Source of the DNA: Bacteroidota bacterium
GTDB lineage: Bacteria > Bacteroidota > Bacteroidia > Sphingobacteriales > Sphingobacteriaceae
DNA: 64,000 nt
Assembly: GCA_013286325.1 (NCBI GenBank)
Contig: JABDFZ010000001.1
Span: forward strand, 37,429-101,428
Direction of reading: 5' to 3'
Each line of letters opens with the position of its first letter. Position 1 is the first letter of the stretch. Made by a program: the position numbers and the translations under genes. Below are positions 39,076 to 49,643 of the stretch, piece by piece. The notes below the pieces were generated by a model, which was not told where the DNA came from, made no database searches, and saw only the letters and a list, made by a program, of their open reading frames with translations.

Positions 39076-39415
39076 CTCCTGTTTATAGCCAAATCTACCT
39101 CGGCGCATATTTTGTTTAATCAATATTTGAAAAAACCGTTGTTCCAATATGGGAAGAGTTGTTTTTTAAGGGGAATTAACCCCTTTTTTAAAAAGCTTAT
39201 TCTGTATGGGAATAATTGCAACCAATTGATCTTCATTGCGTATAAGCCGCTCGTTGTTAATTTAAGTAACAAATAAGGAAACCTTAAGTCTTCATAATTA
39301 ATAAGTGTTAGCAATCAATGTTGGCAACTATCCTATTGTTAATGATTAACTGTTAATATGATGTTATGTTGGTTACCTAAATGTTAATTTTGAACTCTAA
39401 TTTTTTGATAAACTA

Positions 39416-42400
39416 TTGAGAACGATACTAATAAAAACATCCCTATTAGGGATTGTTTTGTGTTTTATGGTCGCAAAGGCCGGCGCACAAAGATATATGA
39501 GTGATACTTACGGGTATTCGTGTTATAATTACTTTGATAATATTAATGTAAGCTCAACGGTTGGCGGCACAACAACCAACTCAAGTACGGCTAATGTATA
39601 TGCACCGGGATTTCTCCCCGATCCGGACGTATCCGCAAATAACACATCTGTTGTAGTTTCATCAGCAGCCATAAACAATTTAACATTGTCGGCCACCGGG
39701 AGATGCTTAACTTCCAAATACCAGGCTACTCCTAAATCTGTTTATGTAAATAACATCAACGGTGCGGATGCGGCAACCTATGCACCTTTAAATAGCAATG
39801 ACTGGGAATGGTCGTTTTTGTTTAAATCGAACCTGGCAAGCGGCACTTATCCTTCATCAGCACCTCAAAATGCGGCAATTACTTCAAGCACTGCAAATTC
39901 ATGGCGTTATTGGCTGCATGCCACTACCTCTACCATAAGCAGCAGTACACAAGGTTTTTACGTTACACAAACCAGTGATGGTTACCTGCGGGTTTATGTT
40001 CAGAATGGCAGCGGCACAACAGCGCAGCTTATACAAAGCAATGCGGCATTACCAAACGGGGTTACTTATTGTATAAAGATACAGCGACTTACAGGTGGCT
40101 ACTGGAAAATGTATATAGACCCTTACACCGCATCAGTAACCCAGGCTAAAACGTTACAGACATCAAATACAAACAGCGATAATCAGACAATTTCACTTAC
40201 GTATACTAACTCCGTATTGGAAGCCGAAAATAAATCGGGAAGCGACGGCGCTTTTCAGTTTGATGAAATGCATATGTATACCCGCTATGCAAGTTTTACC
40301 GGTATAGCCAGTACAGCAAACGGTGTAACCCCCTCCCCCTTATATGCGGGCGAAGGAACGGTGATATTATATGGCGAACAAATACAAATGCGTGGCAACT
40401 ATGAGCTTGGCGGGCAAATTTATTTCGGCAAAAATGATACTGGTTACCCGGAAGGGAACCTTAATGGTACAGCCACGCTTTATAAAACCAGCAGCAGCAC
40501 TTTCAGCACATCTACAGGTACTGCTATAACAACCCTGAGCCTTAGCGGCGGCGGTATTGGCGGAACCTCGTCTGCAGCAGGTGCCTCTTTAAGCGACACT
40601 TATGTATCAGCAGGCAATACTGATGGAACATTAACAACTACAGGGTATTATTTTATTACAACTACCGTAAATGCTTCCATTGCTTCCTATAACATCACAG
40701 GCGTATCAATGGCGTTTACCGGGAATGTGCAGGTATACGATAATGCAAAAAATAACAGCCCGATTGTTAATACCAGCTCGGCCGGAACAACCACATCGAA
40801 CATTTACTTTGCAGGTGTTTATGACTGGAACGGATCTACAAGCGTAAATACGCAAACAGCCGCAAATTGGACGCCCAATGGTGTGCCAGGTGCAACAGAT
40901 TATGCGCGCATAGGTTATATTGATTATTCATCGCCATACAACCAACCAACTGTATCAACAACTTCAACTATTTATAATATAATAATAGGCCCATACCGCA
41001 ACCCTAAAATAACCATAGCCGCGGGAAAAACTTTAACAATTGCTGCCGGTTTCGCTGTTAACACTGCAACTACGGCAAGTATATCGGGCCCGGGTACGTT
41101 AATATTAACTGGCACATCTACCGTAAACGGAACAGCCAGCTTTACAATTAACCCAACTGGTGTGTTGAGCCTTGCTAATAACAGCAGCACTTTAACCGTA
41201 AATGGCAGCGCTACGTTTACCCTTGCTTCGGATACTACGGGCACAGCAACTGTAACCGCCATACCATCCGGTGGTACGGCAGCTATAAACGGAATTGTTA
41301 CTGTACAACGCTTTTTACAAGGCAGCCCTACTTACGATAACGTAAAAAAACGCTGGCTCGCACGTAGCTACAGGATACTATCATCTGCAGTGAATGAGGG
41401 AGCTGATGTTAATGGCAACTATCCTTATAGCTTAAACTATCTTGGAGCAAAAACTATTATTACCGATTGTGTTTCAACTTATTCATCAACGCCCGGCAAC
41501 CCTAGCCTATACTTGTATAGCGATAAGTATACACCGAGTAATGCAAGCTTCACAAGCGGGAACTTTATTGGCGTTACCAATATAAGCAGTACAATAGCAT
41601 CGGGTACTATATCAACAACAGACGCTACTAACAGTACCGGTAAAATTTATGTCGGAGGTGGCTTCCTGATGTATTTCAGGGGTGATAAGGTTATACATAT
41701 TACAGGCAGCCCGAGCAAAACATCTTATCCTTATGTATCGCCGGAAGGTGTGGTTTTTAGCGCCACAGGATATTTAAATCAGGGGACCTATTCGGTAAAA
41801 TCGTGGACAGGTGATGCAGGTTTAATGTTTAACACTTCAAACTATCCAAATAATAGTAGTATACAGGGCTTTAATATGGTCGGCAACCCTTATCCGAGCT
41901 CTATTGATTGGTCGTTATTCAGTAACACCGATCCATCAGCACCTATATATGGATATCATGTAGACCCAACCGTTTATATTTTTAATCCCCGCACAAACAA
42001 CTATGATACATATAATGCAGGTTCGAACCAGCATACAGGGAGCGCAACCAATATTATACCAAGCGGCCAGGGCTTTTTTGTTAGGGCCACCGACCTCTCG
42101 CCAACCCTAACCTTCCGCGAAAGCGCTAAAATCACCTCACAGGTTACCAGCTCTAACTTATTAATGGGCGTACCTGCCGGGCAAAATGTTACTTCGCAAT
42201 TTCTGAGATTAAAATTATCTGCCGATTCATTGAACGATAATGATATTGTTATCGGGTTTAAGTCTACAGCTACAACAAAGTATAACGGTTTTGAGGATTC
42301 AAAATTCCTTTCAGGCTCCGGGGCAATTGTAAGTCTATCAAGTTTTTCAACCGACAGTATCCCCGTTCAATTGTCCATAAATTTTTTGCCATTGCCTAAG

Positions 42401-43264
42401 CAAACACAACAGATAATAAGGCTGAATACGAAAACTACCCTATCAGGTACGCTTACATTGCAAAGAACCGAACTAAGTGCATTACCACCCATTTATGAGG
42501 TATGGCTGATGGACAACTATAAAAAGGATTCGCTGGATCTGCGCAATAATGCAACTTATACATTTAATGCAGATCAGGCAGATACCGCAAGCTTCGGAAA
42601 AAACCGTTTTCAGGTAATTATCAGGCAAAACCAGGCATTGGGTGTACATTTATTAGACTTTACTGCTGTAAAAGCATCCGGCGGGGCACAAATTGCCTGG
42701 AAGACTGAAAATGAGCAGAACTATACCAATTTTACTGTAGAGAGAAGTACTGACAATGGCGTAACGTTTGATGTATTAGGTGGCTCTTTGTCCAATTCAC
42801 AAGGTATTTACAGCTTCCTTGATAAAAACCCTGCCAATACAGTTGACCGGTACCGCCTGAAGATAGAAGACCTGAATGGTATTATTACCTATTCGAAAGT
42901 AATTGCATTAACTTATGGCGCTGCAGCTAATGCTATTGCAAGCAGTAACATTAATGTTTACCCTAATCCGGCAAGCGGTGTTTTAAATTTATCTATCAAA
43001 ACTAATAGCAACTCGCCCACTATTTTGTCGGGATTGCAAAATATAAACAAAAATCCTGTGTTAGGGAACCCTCAAAGTGGCCAGTCGCCATCATACGCTA
43101 TTAAAATAATAAGCATTTCGGGAACTGTTGTAAAAACTGCAAACTCATCGCAAACTGACTGGCAGGATAATGTAAGTACTCTTTTGCCTGGTACTTATAT
43201 TATACAGGTAATAAATAACAACGATAAAACTCTGGTAGGAAAAACCACCTTTGTAAAAATATAA
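39416..43264 (+). CDS. large secreted protein with T9SS type A sorting domain
   Basis: TTG start, signal peptide, C-terminus INVYPNPASGVLNLSI...LLPGTYIIQVINNNDKTLVGKTTFVKI. Confidence 0.88.
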   Translation: MRTILIKTSLLGIVLCFMVAKAGAQRYMSDTYGYSCYNYFDNINVSSTVGGTTTNSSTANVYAPGFLPDPDVSANNTSVVVSSAAINNLTLSATGRCLTSKYQATPKSVYVNNINGADAATYAPLNSNDWEWSFLFKSNLASGTYPSSAPQNAAITSSTANSWRYWLHATTSTISSSTQGFYVTQTSDGYLRVYVQNGSGTTAQLIQSNAALPNGVTYCIKIQRLTGGYWKMYIDPYTASVTQAKTLQTSNTNSDNQTISLTYTNSVLEAENKSGSDGAFQFDEMHMYTRYASFTGIASTANGVTPSPLYAGEGTVILYGEQIQMRGNYELGGQIYFGKNDTGYPEGNLNGTATLYKTSSSTFSTSTGTAITTLSLSGGGIGGTSSAAGASLSDTYVSAGNTDGTLTTTGYYFITTTVNASIASYNITGVSMAFTGNVQVYDNAKNNSPIVNTSSAGTTTSNIYFAGVYDWNGSTSVNTQTAANWTPNGVPGATDYARIGYIDYSSPYNQPTVSTTSTIYNIIIGPYRNPKITIAAGKTLTIAAGFAVNTATTASISGPGTLILTGTSTVNGTASFTINPTGVLSLANNSSTLTVNGSATFTLASDTTGTATVTAIPSGGTAAINGIVTVQRFLQGSPTYDNVKKRWLARSYRILSSAVNEGADVNGNYPYSLNYLGAKTIITDCVSTYSSTPGNPSLYLYSDKYTPSNASFTSGNFIGVTNISSTIASGTISTTDATNSTGKIYVGGGFLMYFRGDKVIHITGSPSKTSYPYVSPEGVVFSATGYLNQGTYSVKSWTGDAGLMFNTSNYPNNSSIQGFNMVGNPYPSSIDWSLFSNTDPSAPIYGYHVDPTVYIFNPRTNNYDTYNAGSNQHTGSATNIIPSGQGFFVRATDLSPTLTFRESAKITSQVTSSNLLMGVPAGQNVTSQFLRLKLSADSLNDNDIVIGFKSTATTKYNGFEDSKFLSGSGAIVSLSSFSTDSIPVQLSINFLPLPKQTQQIIRLNTKTTLSGTLTLQRTELSALPPIYEVWLMDNYKKDSLDLRNNATYTFNADQADTASFGKNRFQVIIRQNQALGVHLLDFTAVKASGGAQIAWKTENEQNYTNFTVERSTDNGVTFDVLGGSLSNSQGIYSFLDKNPANTVDRYRLKIEDLNGIITYSKVIALTYGAAANAIASSNINVYPNPASGVLNLSIKTNSNSPTILSGLQNINKNPVLGNPQSGQSPSYAIKIISISGTVVKTANSSQTDWQDNVSTLLPGTYIIQVINNNDKTLVGKTTFVKI

Positions 43265-43312
43265 TTGAGAATTGGGGGAAGAAAGCACAATCAAGAGTAA
43301 AGAATCAAAATG

Positions 43313-43362
43313 ATCAATATAACCTATCATATACAAATCTGCATGTGATGGGTTATATTGAT
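43313..43362. terminator. bidirectional stem-loop between convergent genes
   Basis: atcaatataacctatca / tgatgggttatattgat (16/17 paired). Confidence 0.6.
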
Positions 43363-43421
43363 TTGACATCCTTACTATTTTAAGCTCCAATGCCAGGTTC
43401 TTATTTTGAATGGTTTTCTAC

Positions 43422-44813
43422 TCAAACTACCTTCATATTCTCCGCATCCCAGTGGATCACTTTATTTTGAAAATAGCTTTCGTTGCAGGCTAACGCAGGT
43501 GCTGCTGCTCTAAAACCAAATACTGCATCTTCCACAACTGGTTTGCCATTGCGGATAGCATCCATAAAATTGGCAAAGTGATCGTTTGACGAGTTATACC
43601 CATCCGGTGAATGATAGGTTACTCCCGGAAGGCTTGGCGCTTTCTGATCAGTTGCAGAGTACTTTTTATTATAATCGTCCATCAACGCTTTTTGCATGGC
43701 TTCGGGGTAGGTATAAAACGAATCCCAACCGCCGATGCCCGGAGCCACCGGCATTTTATTTTTTCGTATAGTAAAACCCTGGTCGTCATCAAGCTCAATC
43801 ACACCTTCAGAACCTATTATTTTGGTTGAAGATCTTTCACCTTCTCCACTTATAAAATTCACCCTCAGGTTTGCCTGGAAAGCCGGATGCTCTTTAGTTG
43901 CGGGGTATTCAATTACAGCGCTCATTACATCGGGCACATTTCTGCCGTCTTTCCAGTAATACGTCCCTCCTATTGAAAATATCTTATCAGGTCCTTTAGA
44001 GTTTGTTATAAAATGGATGCCAGTTAACAGATGAACAAAAAGATCGCCTGCCACACCTGTACCGTATTCTCTATAATTACGCCACCTGAAAAACCGGTTA
44101 CTTTCATAAGGTAATTTTGTTTTTTCATTGGCTTGGAAACGGTCCCACCCTACAGTTTGCAATCCAGCATCAAGCGGAATAGTATATTGCCATGCACCAA
44201 GCGCATTTTGGCGATTAAAGGATGCTTCTACTGTATTGATCTGCCCTATTGCTCCCGATTGATAAAGTTCTTTTGCTTTTTGAAAAGCCAGGCTGCTTAC
44301 CCGTTGGCTTCCAACCTGGAAAACTGCCTTGGTTTCCTGTTGGGTTTTTATTTCGCCCAAGCCTTCACTTAAATAATGCACCATGGGTTTTTCGCTGTAA
44401 ACAGCTTTGCCCTTACGCATGGCGGCGTTAGCTATAGTACTGTGCCAGTTATCGCTGGTTGCCACAATAATCGCATCCACATCTTTGCGGTCGATTATTT
44501 CATGATAATCAGCAGTGGTAAAAATATTTGCCCCATAAATTTCTTTGGCTCGCTGCAATCTCCCCTGGTACAGATCGCAACAGGCAACGAGCTCAACTCC
44601 CAGACAAGTGAGCGCGGCGCGGGTATCATTAAATCCCATAATCCCCATCCCTACTGTGGCAATCCTGATCTTATCATTCGGACTATATCGTTTTTCTGCT
44701 TGTAGAATCCTTCTTTCATGATCCTCCATAGCTGCAAAACCTGAAAGTGAGGCCGAAGTAAGCACAATGGTACTGCCCAGCTGTTTAATGAATTTTCTGC
44801 GATCGGATGCCAT
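43422..44813 (-). CDS. Gfo/Idh/MocA family oxidoreductase
   Basis: KIRIATVGMGIMGFNDTRAAL nucleotide-binding; SDNWHSTIANAAMRKGKAVYSEKPM. Confidence 0.92.
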   Translation of the reverse strand: MASDRRKFIKQLGSTIVLTSASLSGFAAMEDHERRILQAEKRYSPNDKIRIATVGMGIMGFNDTRAALTCLGVELVACCDLYQGRLQRAKEIYGANIFTTADYHEIIDRKDVDAIIVATSDNWHSTIANAAMRKGKAVYSEKPMVHYLSEGLGEIKTQQETKAVFQVGSQRVSSLAFQKAKELYQSGAIGQINTVEASFNRQNALGAWQYTIPLDAGLQTVGWDRFQANEKTKLPYESNRFFRWRNYREYGTGVAGDLFVHLLTGIHFITNSKGPDKIFSIGGTYYWKDGRNVPDVMSAVIEYPATKEHPAFQANLRVNFISGEGERSSTKIIGSEGVIELDDDQGFTIRKNKMPVAPGIGGWDSFYTYPEAMQKALMDDYNKKYSATDQKAPSLPGVTYHSPDGYNSSNDHFANFMDAIRNGKPVVEDAVFGFRAAAPALACNESYFQNKVIHWDAENMKVV

Positions 44814-44990
44814 AATTTTTGGTTTTAGGAGTTGTAATTGGTTAATGCAAGATAAGAATTAGTTGATTCAACTCATCAATCTGATATTACTTAATCAATA
44901 ATTTAAATGAAATCACTTTTTAATATTATTTAAAAAGTATAATTTGCATGCAGATATCTCCTTCCAGTAAAATCCATTATTGAATTAAAC

Positions 44991-46877
44991 ATGAAAAAAT
45001 TATCCTTAGCACTATGTTGTTGTCTTATTAGCTTCCTGTCATTTAGCCAAACCAATAAAAGCGGATTGGCTATTATACCCGAACCAGTAAAGGCTATAAC
45101 AAAACCGGGCGAATTCACCCTGCCTAAAAATATTACTATCCAGGCAAGCTCGAAGGCAGATATATTGCCGGTTACCGCTTACCTTAAATCGAAATTAGCG
45201 ATATCTACGGGAGCATTGGTTACTGTAAAAAGTGCATTTCCAGTCCCTGCTACAATTAAACTGATGCTTAACACAAAAGCGGATACTGTGCTGGGAAAAG
45301 AGGGTTATCATTTATGGGTTGGCAAAAAGGGTATCATAATAAAAGCTAACGAACCGGCCGGATTATTTTATGGCGTGCAAACATTAATACAGTTATTGCC
45401 TAAAGAGATTGAGAGTACAGAAGTACACCACATAAAATGGACTGCGCCACTTGTTGATATTACTGATTACCCCCGATTTAAGTGGAGGGGGCTGATGTTT
45501 GATGTTTCGAGGCATTTCTTTACCAAAGAGGAAGTGAAACAGTACATTGACCAAATGGTGCGCTATAAATTTAATGTTTTACATATGCACCTTACCGATG
45601 ACGAAGGCTGGCGCATTGAAATTAAAAGCTTGCCGCGTTTAACAACAGTAGGAGCTTATAACGTTAAAAAGATTGGCGAGTTTGGTAATTTCTCGACACC
45701 TACGCCTGATGAACCACGCACTTATGGCGGTTTTTATACTCAGGAAGATATTAAAGAACTGGTAAGATATGCAAAGGAAAGGTTTTTGGACATTATGCCG
45801 GAAATCGATGTACCTGGGCACAGCCTTGCCGCTGTTGTTTCTTATCCCGAATTGTCATGCACTCCTGGCGCCGATCAGTACCAGGTAAGATCTGGAGAGC
45901 GCACTATGGGTGATAATACGCTTAACCCATCAAGCGAGAAAACTTATGCATTTTTGGACAAGGTGCTTACGGAAGTAGCCCAGCTGTTCCCATTTGGATA
46001 TGTGCACATGGGCGGCGACGAGTGCAATAAGGCTTACTGGGCAAAAAGTGATTCGGTAACCGCTTTGATGAAACGTGAAAACCTGAAGACCTACGAGGAA
46101 GTACAAAGCTATTTTGAAAAACGATTGGAAAAGATAGTAGAATCGAAAGGTAAGAAATTTATGGGCTGGGACGAGATAATTGAAGGCGGCCTGGGACCGA
46201 ATGCTGCTGTTATGAGCTGGCGCGGCATACAGGGAGGTATCACCGCTTCGAAGCTTGGGCACGAAGTGGTAATGAGTCCTACAACGTTTGCTTACCTGGA
46301 TTATATGCAGAGTGACAGGGTTACTGAACCGCATGTATACGCTACGCTGCGTTTAAATAAATCGTACGAGTTCGAGCCTGTGCCGGATAGCGCTGAATCT
46401 AAATTAATACTAGGAGGTCAGGCTAATTTATGGACAGAGCAGGTATTTACTTTCAGGCAGGTAGAATATATGACCTGGCCGCGCGGTTTTGCTATATCAG
46501 AGTCTGTTTGGTCGCCTAAAGACAAGAAAAGCTGGGGTAATTTTTATCCGAAGGTTGAAAAACATTTTGCCCGTTTTAACGAAGCTGAGATAAAATATGC
46601 ACCAAGCGTTTATGACCCCAGCTTTGATGCGCACATGGGAGCAGACAGCCTGATAAGGGTTACCCTTACCAACGAGATCCCTAACCTGGATATTTATTAC
46701 AGCTTTGATAATTCGTACCCGGACAAGTTCTATCCTAAATATACAGAACCTTTAATAGTGCCGAAAGATGCAGTACAGCTACGTGTAATAACTTACAGAG
46801 GCAAAGAACCGATTGGAAGAATGGTGACCATGCCAATAGCTGAATTAAGGAGAAGACTGGGAAGGGGAAGGCAATAG
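44991..46877 (+). CDS. GH20 beta-N-acetylhexosaminidase
   Basis: KWRGLMFDVSRHFFTKEEVKQYIDQMVRYKFNVLHMHLTDDEGWRIEI; HMGGDECNKAYW catalytic DE pair. Confidence 0.96.
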   Translation: MKKLSLALCCCLISFLSFSQTNKSGLAIIPEPVKAITKPGEFTLPKNITIQASSKADILPVTAYLKSKLAISTGALVTVKSAFPVPATIKLMLNTKADTVLGKEGYHLWVGKKGIIIKANEPAGLFYGVQTLIQLLPKEIESTEVHHIKWTAPLVDITDYPRFKWRGLMFDVSRHFFTKEEVKQYIDQMVRYKFNVLHMHLTDDEGWRIEIKSLPRLTTVGAYNVKKIGEFGNFSTPTPDEPRTYGGFYTQEDIKELVRYAKERFLDIMPEIDVPGHSLAAVVSYPELSCTPGADQYQVRSGERTMGDNTLNPSSEKTYAFLDKVLTEVAQLFPFGYVHMGGDECNKAYWAKSDSVTALMKRENLKTYEEVQSYFEKRLEKIVESKGKKFMGWDEIIEGGLGPNAAVMSWRGIQGGITASKLGHEVVMSPTTFAYLDYMQSDRVTEPHVYATLRLNKSYEFEPVPDSAESKLILGGQANLWTEQVFTFRQVEYMTWPRGFAISESVWSPKDKKSWGNFYPKVEKHFARFNEAEIKYAPSVYDPSFDAHMGADSLIRVTLTNEIPNLDIYYSFDNSYPDKFYPKYTEPLIVPKDAVQLRVITYRGKEPIGRMVTMPIAELRRRLGRGRQ

Positions 46878-46900
46878 GAAAAATCTGGAGTTTTAAGTCA

Positions 46901-46952
46901 AAAGCCCGAAGCCCTGAACCATAGAAAAACTAAGGTCCAGGCTTCGGGCTTT
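46901..46952. terminator. bidirectional stem-loop between convergent genes
   Basis: aaagcccgaagccctgaacc / ggtccaggcttcgggcttt, 13-bp perfect plus extension. Confidence 0.85.
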
Positions 46953-47000
46953 AAATTAAGGCAACTACCAAACATCAACCTTTACAAATATTTGTAACTT

Positions 47001-47759
47001 TTAATTAGTTGAAGGTGTTTGCGGTGCTTTTTTATTAGCTAAAGAAAAAATTAATTTAAAGGACCAACCACTTACTGTTTTGTTATAGAAAAGATTCGTG
47101 TCTTTAGTATCTAATGCATTATAATTAGTCCCATCACCTTTAGGAATTGGTTTATCTGCATAAGCGTTTACTATATAATCACGCAACTGGCTGATCCTAC
47201 TCACATCATAAAACATTGCTATTTGGAGGTTCTCGGTAACAAAATATCCAAGACCCATACCTCCATTTATATTTTTATTAAATGTTACATCAGGGGCAAC
47301 ATTCACAAGGTCCAAAGCAAGGTTAATTGACAAATGTTCCCAAAAACTAACACCGGCAATATTTTGAACGCCCTTATCAAGTTTTTTCGATGTTGCAAAT
47401 GCAGAAGTACTTGAGTCTGTTAAAAATCCGGATTGCTTAGTCAAACTATATTTTTGTTGAAGTAGCGAGTTATAACTGGTGGTTTTTGATTGCTTTACAA
47501 AAGTATTAGCATTTTGGTCTACGGCTATTTTACCAAGCTTAACCATAATAACTGATGATATTACAAAAGCCTGTTTACTAAGTGGTTGCAATTTTAAACT
47601 ATGATTATTATCCGTTGTTAAGGAATAATCGTATGTTTTTTCGTTTGTGTGACTGTATCCTGCCCCAAAGCCAAATGTCACACCATTTAAATCAGCTGTT
47701 TGCCCAAAAGCCAGGTCAATTAAACCCAGGAACATTAAGGTAAATATTAATCTTTTCAT
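47001..47759 (-). CDS. hypothetical secreted/outer-membrane-type protein
   Basis: 252 aa, signal peptide (MKRLIFTLMFLGLIDLAFGQ). Confidence 0.6.
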   Translation of the reverse strand: MKRLIFTLMFLGLIDLAFGQTADLNGVTFGFGAGYSHTNEKTYDYSLTTDNNHSLKLQPLSKQAFVISSVIMVKLGKIAVDQNANTFVKQSKTTSYNSLLQQKYSLTKQSGFLTDSSTSAFATSKKLDKGVQNIAGVSFWEHLSINLALDLVNVAPDVTFNKNINGGMGLGYFVTENLQIAMFYDVSRISQLRDYIVNAYADKPIPKGDGTNYNALDTKDTNLFYNKTVSGWSFKLIFSLANKKAPQTPSTN

Positions 47760-47844
47760 TGTAATAAAGTTTAGGTGCCTACTCTAAATCCGTTTTCGGC
47801 TTTCCGGGTTTTAGGTTCGTTAAAATATCATATTGATGCATTAT

Positions 47845-48303
47845 TTATTTTAAGGCTGAAGAAGCTTTATTAAAGCCATAAGGCAGAACACCAATTCCCA
47901 ATCCATAAATAACAGTGGTAAGGTTTGATAAATCGGCAGGCTTAGCCGGATCTTTAAAATAACAGTACATATAAAAAGTGCTTAAACAAACACCTATTGT
48001 AAGCGCCACCAGTCCGGTCAAGAATGCAATAGCACGGCTGGTGCTTTGCGGCGGAGTCGGAGTACCTGTACTGCTTCCGGCAACAGGAGCGGCATTTTTA
48101 TCTTTTTCGGCCAAGAGGCCAGAGGATTTTACAGTACTCTTTAACTTAACGGTTGTTACAATTAAAATAAGGGCAAAAAAGATGACCGGTAAAAATGCTA
48201 TCCAGGTTTCAGGGATATTGGGCTGATCATTTTTTGCAGTATCAGCCAAACAACAAAAGGGGGTCAATAACGCGATGGTTAATAATAAATTTTTAGTTTT
48301 CAT
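47845..48303 (-). CDS. hypothetical membrane protein
   Basis: 152 aa with signal-like segment and two TM helices. Confidence 0.55.
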   Translation of the reverse strand: MKTKNLLLTIALLTPFCCLADTAKNDQPNIPETWIAFLPVIFFALILIVTTVKLKSTVKSSGLLAEKDKNAAPVAGSSTGTPTPPQSTSRAIAFLTGLVALTIGVCLSTFYMYCYFKDPAKPADLSNLTTVIYGLGIGVLPYGFNKASSALK

Positions 48304-48513
48304 GACTTTAAGGTTTTAATGAGATTGAATACCTCAAATCTCAGCAGGAAAATAAAATGGCAATGCCGTAAAAAAGCCTTTTTTAACAGGGTGATTTTAC
48401 GGTATTAAAAAGGGCATAAACACATTGTGGATGTGATAGTTAGTGCAGAATATTGGATTATTAAATAACACATTAATTCATTAAATTTATCACAACTTAA
48501 ATCTTAAAACATC

Positions 48514-48978
48514 ATGAAAAAATTAGCATTACCAATTGTCACATTAATAATTGGGTTTGTAACAGGTTATCTTATTTTCAAAAATTCAACTCCAAAATTT
48601 CCTTTTCAATTTGGACCAGGTAGTTTCGAGAAATCTCATTCACTTTTACCCCAAGCTATTGACAGTGCTGTAGCAGCAAAAAATATTGCTGATTATCAAA
48701 AAATGGTTAGTGCTTCCGTACCTGGAACACAAGGTCCTTTCCATGGTTTTTTTCTTGATTCGGCATCTCTTCAAAAAGTACTATCTGAAAAAGTAGATGG
48801 AATAAGCTTTTACCTAGGTATGGATCCATATAATTCAATAAATCATCAAAATTATGTAACTATTTATTATACTGGAGCCAAAGCCAACCTTCATGCTCCA
48901 CCTAGATTTATAAATTCAAAAGATGTTTATGAATATGTTTATCCATGTCCCACAGCTTGTGGAACTTTAGCACCTTGA
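48514..48978 (+). CDS. hypothetical membrane-anchored protein
   Basis: 154 aa, N-terminal TM (MKKLALPIVTLIIGFVTGYLIF). Confidence 0.6.
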   Translation: MKKLALPIVTLIIGFVTGYLIFKNSTPKFPFQFGPGSFEKSHSLLPQAIDSAVAAKNIADYQKMVSASVPGTQGPFHGFFLDSASLQKVLSEKVDGISFYLGMDPYNSINHQNYVTIYYTGAKANLHAPPRFINSKDVYEYVYPCPTACGTLAP

Positions 48979-48980
48979 TC

Positions 48981-49643
48981 ATGTTTATTAATTTTATAAT
49001 TTATCTTTTGCTATTATTATTGATTTTTATAAATGGTGCAGTGCAATTAAAAAGGCACTCAACACCATTTATAATTTTAATAACACTTATAGGATTGACA
49101 TTTTTAAGTGAGTTAATAGGCAGATTTTTAGCTATGAAACTTCGTAATAGTATGCCTGTCTACCATGTTATTTCTGTGCTTGAGTATACTTGTATAACTT
49201 TGATTTATTTGTATTTTCTAAAGGGAAAAAAATTTAGAGTAATCAAATATTTACTACCAGTCCTAATTATTTGTTCCTTTTTAAATAGTCTTTATATCCA
49301 AGGACTTTTAAATTTCCCTTCAAATAGCATATTATTATTTCAAATAGTTTATTTATGTTATGCGTTATTGGGGTTAATTCAAATGTTAAAAATTCCAAAT
49401 CAAATTTTAATCCGTAAACAAAGTTTCTTTTGGTTAAATATATCACTGTTATTTTATTCAAGTACTCAATTATTGTTTTTTGGATTGCTAAATTATGCAA
49501 TCAAACATCATTTAAATTTGAATCCAGTATTTACTTTTTCATTTATAATTAATTTAATTTACTATAGCCTCCTAGCTATATCAATACGTTTGGATAGGAT
49601 TAGTCCTAATAGATCAACTCACAATGAAGTCCTTGATAAATGA
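48981..49643 (+). CDS. hypothetical multi-TM protein
   Basis: About seven hydrophobic segments; overlaps the start of the histidine kinase gene. Confidence 0.6.
   Translation: MFINFIIYLLLLLLIFINGAVQLKRHSTPFIILITLIGLTFLSELIGRFLAMKLRNSMPVYHVISVLEYTCITLIYLYFLKGKKFRVIKYLLPVLIICSFLNSLYIQGLLNFPSNSILLFQIVYLCYALLGLIQMLKIPNQILIRKQSFFWLNISLLFYSSTQLLFFGLLNYAIKHHLNLNPVFTFSFIINLIYYSLLAISIRLDRISPNRSTHNEVLDK

Noticed and set aside
39040-39314. ORFs of 78 and 64 aa in the divergent T9SS spacer
   Set aside because: Low complexity, overlap the palindrome and each other on opposite strands; no support as genes.
42020-42040. ggttcgaacc resembling a tRNA T-arm
   Set aside because: Lies inside the T9SS protein CDS and no cloverleaf can be drawn around it.
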